In this document: piece after piece, positions 17,725-27,266 of the stretch | How the letters are laid out: each line of letters begins with the position of its first letter | Position numbering within the stretch: the stretch's first letter is position 1 | Source: Flavobacteriaceae bacterium PS02337 | GTDB lineage: Bacteria; Bacteroidota; Bacteroidia; Flavobacteriales; Flavobacteriaceae | Reading direction: 5' to 3' | DNA: 64,000 bases | NCBI GenBank assembly: GCA_029959285.1 | Contig: JASCOE010000002.1 | Coordinates: forward strand, 496,001-560,000 | The notes under the pieces: model-generated | Database searches by the model: none | Told to the model about the DNA's origin: nothing | The model's input: only the letters and a program-made list of their open reading frames with translations | Position numbers and translations under genes: made by a program

Positions 17725-18555
17725 TTAAAGGTTACCTAGAATTTCAAGATTTACCATTTTCCTGTTTTTTATATCCAGTTCAAGATGCCTGCCTCCGTTT
17801 CTCTCAAAGACCTGCATGGTAAACTTCTTCTTCTCGGGTATTGTAAATTTTGGAAGAGCAAATACAACTGTAATTTCAGAACTATCAGAAATCCGGCTGT
17901 AATCACCAGTATTGAAAAGCGGCATAATCTCTATTTCCTGAGATGCAGTACGTTTTGATTTTCTTTGGTCACGGATAAAAAAACGAAGCTGGTCTACATC
18001 ATAATTAATTTTAGAATCATTGCCTAAAAAGACTCTGAAATACATTATGTCCTGATGAATAAAAATACCATCAACTTTCATCTCTATTTCTGATCTTCTT
18101 GAATTAAGTCCGCTCACTTTATTTTTTTTAGATAATGCGAGCATTGCATAATCTCTTATTTCCTTCTGGTTTTCATTCTCCATCGAAAACAGCAGCTGTT
18201 TATCATCCGCATTTCGCAGTCCGGCATCGATGTTTAAAGTCGGACATAAATCATCAAAGTTTAATATGAAACTGTAAAGCTTACCATCGGATGTGACTAC
18301 TGTCAGGTTGGTCTGGAGAAAATTCTGTTTTCCAGCTTTCAGCAGCAATATATTTTCAACTCCTTTTGCTTTCTGCACCAAAACATCACGGCTGCCGATA
18401 TCCAGACTTTTGACAGCGTAGGGGAATAAGATACTAGTCGTTTTTGAATAGCTCAGCTGTATATTATTATATTCAGATTTTAAATTATACTGTGTATATC
18501 CTGAAACTGTTGTCAGAAAAGCACATGTAAATATTAATAGTTTTATTTTTTTCAT
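17725..18555 (-). CDS. traN: Conjugative transposon protein TraN (VirB9-like)
   Basis: A periplasmic component of the Bacteroidetes (MPF_B) mating channel, the DUF4138 family. The start at 18555 gives a clean signal peptide (MKKIKLLIFTCAFLTTVSG) and leaves a 16-bp gap to traM. Upstream in-frame ATGs would overlap traM. The mature protein is beta-rich with the family feature DVLVQKAKGVENILLLKA near residue 55. TraN is thought to act with TraM and TraK in the outer-membrane core complex. Confidence 0.88.
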   Translation of the reverse strand: MKKIKLLIFTCAFLTTVSGYTQYNLKSEYNNIQLSYSKTTSILFPYAVKSLDIGSRDVLVQKAKGVENILLLKAGKQNFLQTNLTVVTSDGKLYSFILNFDDLCPTLNIDAGLRNADDKQLLFSMENENQKEIRDYAMLALSKKNKVSGLNSRRSEIEMKVDGIFIHQDIMYFRVFLGNDSKINYDVDQLRFFIRDQRKSKRTASQEIEIMPLFNTGDYSRISDSSEITVVFALPKFTIPEKKKFTMQVFERNGGRHLELDIKNRKMVNLEILGNL

Positions 18556-18571
18556 GTTGGATAGTTTACCG

Positions 18572-19861
18572 TTATTTTTCATTTTTTTCCTTCTCATCAT
18601 AAAGCAGCACTTTGTAGCCTGCTCTGACTGCCACTTTAATAAGTTTTACTTTCTTGCTCAAAAGTGTTTTCGCCGCCTCCACTCCCATTCCTGCTGCCTG
18701 TGCTCCCCATGAATCACTGACTCCCGCAAGCCCAATACTCTGCATTGACCTGTCGACAGAGGCTTTTGCAACGTCCCTGTTAATTGTACCGGGAATGTAA
18801 ATCCCCTTTATACCGTCGATATCAAAAACAGAAAGCTCCACAGGGAAAATAGAATGCAGGTATTTTATTGTAGTGATTTTTATTTCAAGCCTCTCTCCTT
18901 TAAGAGATGCAGTTCCAAATACAAAACTGTTTCTTGGAATGAGCACCCCGTTGATAAAAACATCATTTACAAGCCTTATCTTCACAATTGAACCGTTTAC
19001 AATGGTCTGCGTTTCATGAACTGCCGCCTCAACAGCATTCTGTATTTCTTCGTTAACGTTTTGTTCTTCCAAAGAATAAAAAGAATTCGTTTCCTGTTTT
19101 AGTGCTGATTGCGAATTACTCTGCATTGAACTTATACTTTGCTCATCTGCTTTCCTGCTCACAGAAAACACTTTCCCTTTCTGAATCTTTGAATTCTGCC
19201 TCAGCTTTTCCTGAACGCGTTCGGGGTGCTGTATATCTAAGATATTTTCCAGCATCCCTCCCAGCTGCGCCAGTTCTGGATCAGGTTCAGAGGGTGCGTT
19301 CATTGCCGCCATCAGCTGTTCCAAGTTTTTCATTTCTGCTGATTCACCGTAAGGCGGTTTCTGGTATTGGAACTCTCTCATGTCCTGATCATAGTGATTT
19401 ACTTTAGGAGGCTCTGTAATTGCCTTTTGTAGAGCTTCAAGTTTCTGGTACATTTTCTGTTCATTTTCCGGTTTTAAATAACCTGTGTTCAGCCTGCCTT
19501 TTTGACTTCCTATTAAAGCTGCATCCGAATCAAAAGAGCTTTCATCTTCAATATCACGTCCATCCGTCTTAATTATCGAATAATTAGGATCTTTTTTTTT
19601 CTGCTCCTCAAGTTTTATAGAATCAACTGATGCTTGATCATAGTAGCTCATTTTATCCAATGAAGAATCTTCCTTTAACTTTGGGTTTGGAAGCAACATA
19701 TTAAAACCTGTTTTTTTTTCTGTTGAAAATGGGGTTTCTTTTCCTTTACCGCCTCCAAGAACCCAGAAAAGCAATGTTATAAATGGCAGTATAACCAATG
19801 GAAGAACCAGCATCATTTTACGGTCCTTTCTGCCATTGACTAAAAGTGTTTTATTTTCCAT
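18572..19861 (-). CDS. traM: Conjugative transposon protein TraM (VirB10-like)
   Basis: A 429-residue inner-membrane-anchored, periplasm-spanning subunit of the mating channel. A single membrane segment (about 17-36, LVLPLVILPFITLLFWVL) follows a short cytoplasmic tail, then a long Gln/Glu-rich linker. The folded C-terminal domain (about 270-429) has the VirB10-like pattern NGSIVKIRLVNDVFINGVLI and IKGIYIPGTINRD. Its place between traL-like and traN genes is the canonical order. Confidence 0.9.
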   Translation of the reverse strand: MENKTLLVNGRKDRKMMLVLPLVILPFITLLFWVLGGGKGKETPFSTEKKTGFNMLLPNPKLKEDSSLDKMSYYDQASVDSIKLEEQKKKDPNYSIIKTDGRDIEDESSFDSDAALIGSQKGRLNTGYLKPENEQKMYQKLEALQKAITEPPKVNHYDQDMREFQYQKPPYGESAEMKNLEQLMAAMNAPSEPDPELAQLGGMLENILDIQHPERVQEKLRQNSKIQKGKVFSVSRKADEQSISSMQSNSQSALKQETNSFYSLEEQNVNEEIQNAVEAAVHETQTIVNGSIVKIRLVNDVFINGVLIPRNSFVFGTASLKGERLEIKITTIKYLHSIFPVELSVFDIDGIKGIYIPGTINRDVAKASVDRSMQSIGLAGVSDSWGAQAAGMGVEAAKTLLSKKVKLIKVAVRAGYKVLLYDEKEKNEK

Positions 19862-19913
19862 AATTTCATTTATTATAGTTACCTGTATTGAATTCCCCAG
19901 GCCTTTAGAGCAT

Positions 19914-20318
19914 TTAAAAGCCTGCGTCGTTGGACTTATATTTTTTATCTAAATCGATTATTCCCGAAACATTTATTACGCTGTCTATGTATCTGCCGAG
20001 ATCAGATTGCTTTTCACTTTTTAGAAGAGATATATTCAGTAAATGCAACGTTTCATTTTTATCAGAATAAATAGGTTTAACAACTGATATTTCCTCAATG
20101 CTGATTGATTCAGAACTGTCCAGCAAAACACCGCTTATTACTTTATAAAAACAAAGAACAGTTCCTGTCATCATGAAAACTGCAAGTGATAACCAAAGCT
20201 GTGATTTGGAAAGGTTTTTAGTTATCCTATTCATTTTAACCACCCACCAGAATCTGATCATAACATAAATTCGTGAATGCTTATTGGTGTTTTTGTGTTT
20301 GCTGAATAACCTTCTCAT
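19914..20318 (-). CDS. TraL-position conjugation membrane protein
   Basis: A 134-residue protein with one membrane segment (about 40-61, LWLSLAVFMMTGTVLCFY) after a basic N-terminus and a polar periplasmic tail. It occupies the traL slot between traK and traM. The start ATG overlaps the traK stop (ATGA), which supports start 20318; an internal Met at residue 29 is the other option and matches the usual TraL length of about 100. Homology to TraL is inferred mainly from position, size and topology. Confidence 0.65.
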   Translation of the reverse strand: MRRLFSKHKNTNKHSRIYVMIRFWWVVKMNRITKNLSKSQLWLSLAVFMMTGTVLCFYKVISGVLLDSSESISIEEISVVKPIYSDKNETLHLLNISLLKSEKQSDLGRYIDSVINVSGIIDLDKKYKSNDAGF

Positions 20319-20938
20319 GGTTTTCTGTTTAAAGTTCCAAGATCTTTATTCTCAATCGTATTGAAGCGCTCAATAAGAAAGCCGTGCGGATTATTATCAC
20401 TCCTTGAAACATTACGAAGAGTTCCCTCGGTAATCAGATTTCTGTTGAGTATACTTGTGGTTCGTATGATATTCTGCCGGGCAAAGCATTTAAAGCGGTA
20501 GGGATATTCATTGATATCAATGGAAACGCTGTCTATTAGAACTGTTTGGCTTATATTTCCTGATATAATACCCGAATAATACCCATTTTCTTTTAGATCA
20601 TCGTAGATGCGCTTAACTGAATTATCGGCCAGATACAGGGCTTTTGTTACGTTGGCTTTAATTACTTTATCATCCGGATCAAGGCTGAAGAAATACTGGT
20701 GAAATGTCTTTACATGATCCCTTGCCTCAACCGGCACATTGTCTTTACGGTCTGACGCGTAGGCTTCAAGCGCTTTTCCATTTGCAAGGATATAAACCTT
20801 ATCCTGCATCAAAGCGACAGCGCTGAAACTTTTATAAAGAGCATAACACGTAATGACTGTACTGCCTGCGATGACCAGCATCGTAAACCCTCTTACGTGG
20901 CGGAAAGCTGTATCTATATTTTTCATCTTGCTGAACAT
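20315..20938 (-). CDS. traK: Conjugative transposon protein TraK (VirB8-like)
   Basis: A 207-residue bitopic inner-membrane protein of the mating apparatus. The membrane segment is at about 17-37 (FTMLVIAGSTVITCYALYK), and the periplasmic NTF2-like domain has the family pattern DHVKTFHQYFFSLDPDD and YLADNSVKRIYDDLKE. It begins 12 bp after traJ and overlaps the next gene by 4 bases. Confidence 0.92.
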   Translation of the reverse strand: MFSKMKNIDTAFRHVRGFTMLVIAGSTVITCYALYKSFSAVALMQDKVYILANGKALEAYASDRKDNVPVEARDHVKTFHQYFFSLDPDDKVIKANVTKALYLADNSVKRIYDDLKENGYYSGIISGNISQTVLIDSVSIDINEYPYRFKCFARQNIIRTTSILNRNLITEGTLRNVSRSDNNPHGFLIERFNTIENKDLGTLNRKP

Positions 20939-20950
20939 AACCGCATGCTT

Positions 20951-22144
20951 TTAATTTTTAGAATTTCCTTTGAGCCTCTCGCTCATATAACTTCCTTTAT
21001 CTTCAAAATAAGGCGAAGATGTAGAAGACGATGACATACTCTGGCTCATTTTTCCTGCCGCATTGCCCATCGTATCCATTACCATTCCGGCTCCCGATGC
21101 TGCACCTCCGATTACAGAGGAAGTCGAACCGCCAAACAGACTGGTTACTTTTTGTCCCAATGCGCTCCCCCCTGAGGCGTGCACAATGTAGTTAGCTACA
21201 GAGGGCACAGTAAAATAACCAATAATGCCTATAATCATAAAAATCAAGTAGCCCATATCGGTCCTGCTGAAAAATGTATCCCCTGATGTATTGATCTGCG
21301 AGATATCAAGCCTCAGCATCTGCTCCTGAATTTTGCCGATAATACCGCCAAAGATATTAGCTACGGGAAGCCACAGATAGATATTTATATATCGGGCAAG
21401 CCAGACTGTGAGAGTATGCTGGAAGCCGTCAAATACTGCGATCCCAAACACCAGAGGCCCTAAAATGGAAAGCACCACCAGCTGAAAAGTACGCAGCGTA
21501 TCAATACACAGTGAAGAGGCCTCGAAGAGAATCCGAAGCACCTCGCTTACCCATTCCTTGACCGAATTTCTGAAACTGTAAGAGGCTTTTTCCATGGCAA
21601 ACTTTACATCATTTCCTATTCCTTCCATAAGTCCTTCATCAGAAGGATCTGCTCCGTCATGGGTATATTTGTACCATCTGTCCCGGTCGCCTGTTCCAAG
21701 AACGCCCACATACATTTTCCAAGGGGCGCTTTCCTTGACTGCTTTTTCTTTTTCCCTGAGAAGCACTTCAATGGCCTTATTAGATCCCGAAACCATGGAA
21801 GCGGTAGCAGTGACTGTCGGTTTCATGACCCCGTTGATCAGCGCAAGCACAGAAGGAAAAATCATAATGCAGAATCCGATTACAAACGGCCTAAAGAGCG
21901 GGTAAAAATCAATGGGCTCAGCATTGGCAATATGCCGCCAGACCCTTGAAGCAATATAGAAGACGGCTCCAAATCCCGCTAAACCCTGCCCCACTCCCAT
22001 GAGATTGCTGCAGAGCGGCATCATCTCATCGTACAGCTGTTCCAGAACTGAATGAAGACTGCCTATATCATCGCCTAGTCCCTGAGCTGAAACTGCTCCA
22101 GGAAGAAGAAACAACGGAAAAGCTTTTTTTAAAATCGTTATCAT
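20951..22144 (-). CDS. traJ: Conjugative transposon protein TraJ (VirB6-like)
   Basis: A polytopic inner-membrane channel subunit. ATG 22144 gives a signal-like first helix (ITILKKAFPLFLLPGAVSAQ) and a 10-bp gap to the previous gene; the longer frame from 22318 would overlap it. Around six to seven hydrophobic segments follow, with the characteristic FDGFQHTLTVWLARYINIYLWLPVANIFG near residue 230. The C-terminus is Gly/Ser/Met-rich. Length 397 residues. Confidence 0.9.
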   Translation of the reverse strand: MITILKKAFPLFLLPGAVSAQGLGDDIGSLHSVLEQLYDEMMPLCSNLMGVGQGLAGFGAVFYIASRVWRHIANAEPIDFYPLFRPFVIGFCIMIFPSVLALINGVMKPTVTATASMVSGSNKAIEVLLREKEKAVKESAPWKMYVGVLGTGDRDRWYKYTHDGADPSDEGLMEGIGNDVKFAMEKASYSFRNSVKEWVSEVLRILFEASSLCIDTLRTFQLVVLSILGPLVFGIAVFDGFQHTLTVWLARYINIYLWLPVANIFGGIIGKIQEQMLRLDISQINTSGDTFFSRTDMGYLIFMIIGIIGYFTVPSVANYIVHASGGSALGQKVTSLFGGSTSSVIGGAASGAGMVMDTMGNAAGKMSQSMSSSSTSSPYFEDKGSYMSERLKGNSKN

Positions 22145-22154
22145 GATAGGCTGT

Positions 22155-22790
22155 TTAATCTTTAAAATGATAATTTTTTCGAATTGAGGCCGCGTCATTA
22201 GATTCCTTAGAACGCTGCAAAGCCAGTACAGATGCAGATCCGTTAAAGTCGCGCAGAAATATGACCTTCTGCTGCATGTCGTCATATATCCTGTCAATCG
22301 CTTGGAGTCTTTCGTCATCAGTCATTCTTAGTTTGTCTGCTGTGATGACGGCTGTCAATTCATCTATATTCCTGAGGCTTTCCCTGCTCAGATTCGAATA
22401 CACTTTTTCAAAATATTGTATTTCCTTCGGACTGAACCGTTCATTTTTAAGGATCCTGTCAATGCCGCTACGGCTTTCCTTCATCAGTGTAAACTGATAG
22501 TCCACTATGTCTGCTACCCGCTTGTAATTTTTCACAACAGGGCTTACCTGCATCAGGGCATCTAAAAAAGTCTTGTGCAGTGAAAAATTTCCTTCCGACA
22601 TATCCTTTACAGCTTTGTATCCGCCGCTCAGTATATCGTAGCCTTTCTTCATGTCGCTCAATATCTTTTTAAACTGGGATAGTTTTTCGATATTTAAAAT
22701 GAGCTGCTGGATTTCAGCAGACTGTGCCTTTGCTGAAAGAGGAACACACATTAAAAGTGACACTGCAAAAATTAATAACATCTTTTTCAT
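22155..22790 (-). CDS. Exported TraI-like paralogue (first of two shorter copies)
   Basis: A 211-residue protein with a signal peptide (MKKMLLIFAVSLLMCVPLSAKAQ) and an all-helical mature part. It aligns along its length with the proteins at 22802 and 23435: each has an E-Y-x-E/F-K/R-V/T-Y/F box, an MTDDERL-like box and a terminal RSK or KAK box. Such genes are often labelled TerB-like in databases, but the signal peptide and the tra operon position argue for a VirB5-like periplasmic role. Confidence 0.7.
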   Translation of the reverse strand: MKKMLLIFAVSLLMCVPLSAKAQSAEIQQLILNIEKLSQFKKILSDMKKGYDILSGGYKAVKDMSEGNFSLHKTFLDALMQVSPVVKNYKRVADIVDYQFTLMKESRSGIDRILKNERFSPKEIQYFEKVYSNLSRESLRNIDELTAVITADKLRMTDDERLQAIDRIYDDMQQKVIFLRDFNGSASVLALQRSKESNDAASIRKNYHFKD

Positions 22791-22801
22791 AGTAAGTTTG
22801 T

Positions 22802-23419
22802 TTATAAGCCATACAATTCCCCAGACTGTCTGCTGTCATTTTTTTCTTTAGCTTTCGATAATGCAAGCACTTTAATTTCCCCGCTGAATTTCTCGCAGAA
22901 AGCGTAATCTTCACTCACTGCCTCATAAAGCTTGTCAATACGCTCAATTCTTTCGTCGTCCTTCATTTCGAGTTTAGTGCTTGTCGTCAAAAGAAGCAGC
23001 GTATCGATACTTTCATCATAGCTTTCAAGCAGACGGTTGAATGTCCGCTCAATATAATCAAGTTCACTGCCGTGAAACAGATCATCATTCTGGAGATTTT
23101 TAAAAGTCCTTTTATAGGTTTTTAAAATCTTAACCTGCAGCGAGATAATTTCTGCAACTCTTGTATAATTCCTAACCTTTGGATTTATTGACAGAAGCGA
23201 CGCAAAATAATCACTGTGCAGGTTCACTTCACCTTTCTTAGCATCTGAAATAAAATTCAGCCCGTTTTTAACTGTTTTATATCCTTTTGCAGCATAATCC
23301 ACATAAGTCCTAAGAGCAGCAATCTGAAGGAGCAGCATCCGCTTCTGTTTTGCCTGCTGCGCCTGAAGGCAGTAGCTAAGCAGCGTTGCTGTTAGGCATA
23401 GAAATATTGTCTTTTTCAT
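22802..23419 (-). CDS. Exported TraI-like paralogue (second shorter copy)
   Basis: A 205-residue helical protein with signal peptide MKKTIFLCLTATLLSYCLQA. The conserved boxes of the group are SELDYIERTFNRLLES (near 105) and MKDDERIERIDKLYE (near 150). It is separated from its neighbours by 11 and 15 bp. A cysteine in the signal region (SYCLQA) is not a convincing lipobox. Probably another pilus or mating-pair component; the exact partner is unknown. Confidence 0.7.
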   Translation of the reverse strand: MKKTIFLCLTATLLSYCLQAQQAKQKRMLLLQIAALRTYVDYAAKGYKTVKNGLNFISDAKKGEVNLHSDYFASLLSINPKVRNYTRVAEIISLQVKILKTYKRTFKNLQNDDLFHGSELDYIERTFNRLLESYDESIDTLLLLTTSTKLEMKDDERIERIDKLYEAVSEDYAFCEKFSGEIKVLALSKAKEKNDSRQSGELYGL

Positions 23420-23434
23420 CTTTTTGAGTACTGT

Positions 23435-24124
23435 TTACGGAATTCCGTAAAATTGTTTCACTTTATTTACTTCAGCATCTGTTTTTGCCCTCTGAAGGCT
23501 CAGCAGTACATTCTGCTGGTTGAAAAGCCTCAGATCATTGTAATTGGTGTCAATCTGATCCGCCGCTTTATTTATGATTTCCAGCCTTTTCAGATCACTC
23601 ATCTGCGTGGTAAAAGAGTCGATGATTAAAAATATCTGGTCAATATTTTTCATGCTCTCTTCCAGTATGCCGTCATATACCTTTTCCATATATTCCAATT
23701 CCGAGACTGTGAAACTCTGGTCTCTTTTAAAAAGATTCCATGCCCTCTCGTATTCTTCAATCAGGCGGGTCTGCTTAGAAGAGATTTCCTTAATTCTCTG
23801 GTAGTAGGTGATGATGGACTTTACCTTCTGCAGCTCCTCGTAATAGCCTTTATAGAGATCTCGCTGTTTTTTCGTCCAGTCCGAAATCTCATCCAGCTTT
23901 AGCTTGGAAAGTGTGTTCTCCACCTGCTTCTGTGCGTTTTGAAGCCAGATGGTTTTGTTTTGCAGCCTCTGGATTCCGAGATCGATAGCTTTGATTACTT
24001 TCTTTGTTACAGCTTTCACTATCTCCAGAATCGGAAGCGCTGCAGTTTTTTCTGCCGGTCTTGCAGGCGTGCTGATCAGCAGAAAACACATAAGACATGC
24101 AGCTATACTAATTTTCGTTTTCAT
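23435..24124 (-). CDS. traI: Conjugative transposon protein TraI (DUF4141, VirB5-like)
   Basis: A 229-residue exported helical protein. Signal peptide MKTKISIAACLMCFLLISTPARPA is followed by a long coiled region (NKTIWLQNAQKQVENTLSKL) and the shared box SELEYMEKVYDGILEES. It sits directly downstream of traG, the canonical place of TraI in CTnDOT-type operons. It is the founding copy of the three-gene family in this operon. Confidence 0.82.
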   Translation of the reverse strand: MKTKISIAACLMCFLLISTPARPAEKTAALPILEIVKAVTKKVIKAIDLGIQRLQNKTIWLQNAQKQVENTLSKLKLDEISDWTKKQRDLYKGYYEELQKVKSIITYYQRIKEISSKQTRLIEEYERAWNLFKRDQSFTVSELEYMEKVYDGILEESMKNIDQIFLIIDSFTTQMSDLKRLEIINKAADQIDTNYNDLRLFNQQNVLLSLQRAKTDAEVNKVKQFYGIP

Positions 24125-24136
24125 TTGACTTAATTT

Positions 24137-26605
24137 TTAATTTCCATTTCTTATTTCGCGGGCCATAGCTGCAATTCCTTTTTTGATATCCCCGCCAAAC
24201 TGCTTGGCATATGCATTCATTTTGACCTTCTCGCTTTCTTCGGTAGTATAGGCAAGATATTCCTCCAAGGATACCTCTGTACGGTAGACCTTGGAAAGCA
24301 TTCCTCCCAGCGATATAAAAACTTCTTTGTACTTTTTATCTGGATCATTGGCTTTGTTCACTGAAAGCACCAAAGCTTTCTCCTTTTCGGTCAGCCCGAG
24401 CAGTTCCTGAATCTGGTCGAACTTGTTCTGATACTTGCTCTGGTCCAGCAGGATTTTGCAGTCACTGTTGTTGATAATGGCCTGCTTGACAACTGGTGAG
24501 GAAATAATATCCTCCACCTCCTGGGTAACAACTATTGCCTCACCAAAGAACTTACGAACGGTCTTAAATAAATACCGCAGATATTCCGCCATCCCTTCTC
24601 TGGCAATGGCTTTCCATGCTTCTTCAATTAAGATCATTTTACGGATGCCTTTGAGTTTTCGCATCTTGCTGATAAATACCTCCATAATGATAATGGTCAC
24701 CACTGGAAACAGTATGGGATGGTCTTTTATATTATCCAGCTCAAATACAATAAAGCGCTCTTTGAGAAGATCTAGATTCTCTGTGGCATTCAGAAGGTAA
24801 TCAAACTCGCCTCCGCTGTAATAGGGACGGAGGACATAGAGAAAATTATTGACATCAAAATCTTTCTCTTTTACTTTATCTTCCTGCAGGATGGACACAA
24901 ACTCCTCCTTCAAGAACTCATAGAAGGTATTGAAACAGGGAAAAATATTTTTATCCTTTTCAAGGTTTTCATAATAGAGCTGCAGTGCATTGGAAAGTGC
25001 TACATATTCGCTTCTATTAAACGTTTCATCATCTTTCTTCCATAATGCCAGCAGAAGCGTTTTAATGCTTTCTTTTTTTTCAGTATCCAGACTGTCTCCT
25101 TCGCTGATGTAAAAAGGATTGAAACGGATCGGATTCTTCTCATCATAAGTGAAATAATAGCCTTTTACCATATCGCATAACCCTTTATAGCTGTGCCCTA
25201 CATCCACCAGTACAATGTGTGTTCCCTGCTCGTAATAGCTTCTGACCATATGATTGGTAAAAAAGGATTTGCCGCTTCCTGATGGCCCGAGTATAAACTT
25301 ATTGCGGTTGGTGCAGATGCCTTTTTTTATCGGTTCATCACTGATATCAACATGAACAGGTTTTCCCGTCAGACGGTCTCCGAGACGAATGCCGCACGGA
25401 CTAAGTGAGGACCGGTAGCCTGTTTCCATATTGAGAAAACACACGGCCTGTTCGGTAAAGGTGTCAAAAGCATCATTTATCGGGAAATCGGCCGCATTAC
25501 CGGGAATTCCTGCCCAGTAAATCTGGGGCGCTCCGACAGTTTCCTGTTTAGCGGCTGCATCCATCTGCGCCAGAGCGGATGAAATCTTGTTTTTTATGTC
25601 TTTCAGTTCTTCTTTTTCCGAGGTCCATGCCAAAACATTAAAATGTGCTTTAACAGGCAGTCTCTGCTGTGCAATCGCTTCATTTAGAAAATCATTGGTT
25701 GCGTCCCTTGCAATCATATTCTCACGGCTGTAGGCGGACAATGACTGGAGCCTTAATCTTTTACTTTCCAGCTTTTGGATCGTTTTCTGCGCATCTTCAA
25801 TAAAAATATACTGGTTGTATATATGATTGCAGGAAAGGAGCTGCCCCAGCGTAGACGCAAAACCGACACTGAACTTTGTTTTATCAGTCGAGTATCTGTC
25901 AAAATTGATTCTTGATCCGCAGAGAGCGGGAAGATCAGCAGCATCCCCAAGGGTAAAAAGCTGGCTGTGCTTCTCTCCTATCTGCATCCCGTCTGAAAAC
26001 TTGAGATCATTGTAAACGAATGAGTTTTCGCTTGCAGATAAAAAATAATACTTTTCAATAAGTCCAATTTTTCTGCTCTGGCTCCTCAGTTCATCATTTA
26101 TCAGTCTGGTCAGACGGATAAATCCGCTGTCCTCCATAATTCTTTTAAACTGGCCTGTACTGTCAATAAAATCCTGAAGAAACTGGGATTTAGTCACCTC
26201 CTGCGGCGCAATGCTTTTTCTTATGAGATTAGAAAATAAAGAACTGGAATTCTTTCTTCCTTCTGGCTTCTTTGTAATCATAATGTAACAGGAATGATCC
26301 AAAAATGGTCTTTCATTAAAAAAACGCTCGCTGCTTCGGGTTAAGAAACTGCTGTCTTGATTGTCAAAATCCGCTTTGTAGCTGTTTTCTAAAAACCAGT
26401 CCTGCTTATGAAACACTGTAAACTTGGGAAGTATTTTCACAGCCTTAATCCACGATTGGTGAAATGCTTCATATTCCTGATCCGACAGCGTAAAAATCTC
26501 AGGCAGATCAGCTTTAAATACAACCGTTACATCACCCTGCTTTGACAAAATGCAGTCATGCTGCACATCCATAATCGGTAAAACATCATCCAATTCCTTT
26601 TCCAT
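24137..26605 (-). CDS. traG: Conjugative transposon ATPase TraG (VirB4-like)
   Basis: The ATPase that powers assembly and substrate passage in the MPF_B type IV secretion system. It has 822 residues. Walker A GPSGSGKSFF is at 440-449 and Walker B MILIEEAW at 657-664; the VirB4 tail follows with VTQEVEDIISSPVVKQAIINN near 700. The N-terminal third (1-390) is the family-specific VirB4 domain. Its start overlaps the methyltransferase stop by 20 bases, so the two are translated together. Confidence 0.95.
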   Translation of the reverse strand: MEKELDDVLPIMDVQHDCILSKQGDVTVVFKADLPEIFTLSDQEYEAFHQSWIKAVKILPKFTVFHKQDWFLENSYKADFDNQDSSFLTRSSERFFNERPFLDHSCYIMITKKPEGRKNSSSLFSNLIRKSIAPQEVTKSQFLQDFIDSTGQFKRIMEDSGFIRLTRLINDELRSQSRKIGLIEKYYFLSASENSFVYNDLKFSDGMQIGEKHSQLFTLGDAADLPALCGSRINFDRYSTDKTKFSVGFASTLGQLLSCNHIYNQYIFIEDAQKTIQKLESKRLRLQSLSAYSRENMIARDATNDFLNEAIAQQRLPVKAHFNVLAWTSEKEELKDIKNKISSALAQMDAAAKQETVGAPQIYWAGIPGNAADFPINDAFDTFTEQAVCFLNMETGYRSSLSPCGIRLGDRLTGKPVHVDISDEPIKKGICTNRNKFILGPSGSGKSFFTNHMVRSYYEQGTHIVLVDVGHSYKGLCDMVKGYYFTYDEKNPIRFNPFYISEGDSLDTEKKESIKTLLLALWKKDDETFNRSEYVALSNALQLYYENLEKDKNIFPCFNTFYEFLKEEFVSILQEDKVKEKDFDVNNFLYVLRPYYSGGEFDYLLNATENLDLLKERFIVFELDNIKDHPILFPVVTIIIMEVFISKMRKLKGIRKMILIEEAWKAIAREGMAEYLRYLFKTVRKFFGEAIVVTQEVEDIISSPVVKQAIINNSDCKILLDQSKYQNKFDQIQELLGLTEKEKALVLSVNKANDPDKKYKEVFISLGGMLSKVYRTEVSLEEYLAYTTEESEKVKMNAYAKQFGGDIKKGIAAMAREIRNGN

Positions 26606-27236
26606 TTTTCCTCGCTTTACTAATTTTTGCTTTTCTCTGCCAGAGGCTTCTGGCTTCCTTCAAAATATGCTCTCCAAGATTTGGATCCACACAGTTCCGA
26701 AGCACCTGCCTTTTGTTTGAAATATTAGACTCCTTTAAACTGAAACCTAAAGCCTGTTCAAGTTCAGGAATCTGGGCATGCCGGATTTTAATCGCTGCGC
26801 ATAGATCAGGTTGGGAAATCTCAAAATTTGACCAGAACAAATGGCGCTGCAGTACAGCATCGGGATCAATAAGTGGTTTATAATAAGGCTTTACATTTTC
26901 AACAGTCCATAAACATTCAGCGTTATGCCTTAGAAACAAGATTTCCTGATAGAGTCTCATATCGGGCAATACTGCAGGAGTACCTCGGAATCTCACACAT
27001 ATATTCTGTCTGAACGATGAATGGGACTGGCATGGAGGCGAAGTCCAGATAAAATCATACTCCTTATAATGATTCAGAAGATACTGATGCGCATCTCCAA
27101 TCACCACTATATCCTGTGGAAAGTTCTCTGAATAGATAGCTGCCAACTGCGGATCAAGCTCGACAGCAGTGACAGATACATCAGTCCAGTTTTTTCTATT
27201 GCCTCCTATTCCGGCATAAAGATTTAAGACTTTCAT
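26586..27236 (-). CDS. Compact DNA (cytosine-5) methyltransferase embedded in the tra operon
   Basis: A 216-residue enzyme predicted to methylate cytosine in DNA. Motif I is NLYAGIGGNR at 5-14, motif IV is SPPCQSHSSF with catalytic Cys69, and motif VI is WTVENV at 110-115. A motif X-like segment PNLGEHILKEA is near the C-terminus. It is much shorter than restriction-type enzymes (over 320 residues), so the target recognition domain is minimal. No restriction nuclease gene is nearby. It lies between traF (30 bp) and traG (20-base overlap). An orphan methylase protecting the transferred DNA is the likely role. Confidence 0.82.
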   Translation of the reverse strand: MKVLNLYAGIGGNRKNWTDVSVTAVELDPQLAAIYSENFPQDIVVIGDAHQYLLNHYKEYDFIWTSPPCQSHSSFRQNICVRFRGTPAVLPDMRLYQEILFLRHNAECLWTVENVKPYYKPLIDPDAVLQRHLFWSNFEISQPDLCAAIKIRHAQIPELEQALGFSLKESNISNKRQVLRNCVDPNLGEHILKEARSLWQRKAKISKARKNGKGIG

Positions 27237-27266
27237 AGCGCAACCTATTTTAACGTTCTTTAACTA

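Noticed and set aside
22155-23419. Tellurite-resistance (TerB) function for the two TraI-like genes
   Set aside because: Both have signal peptides, lie inside the tra operon and align with TraI; no other tellurite genes are present.
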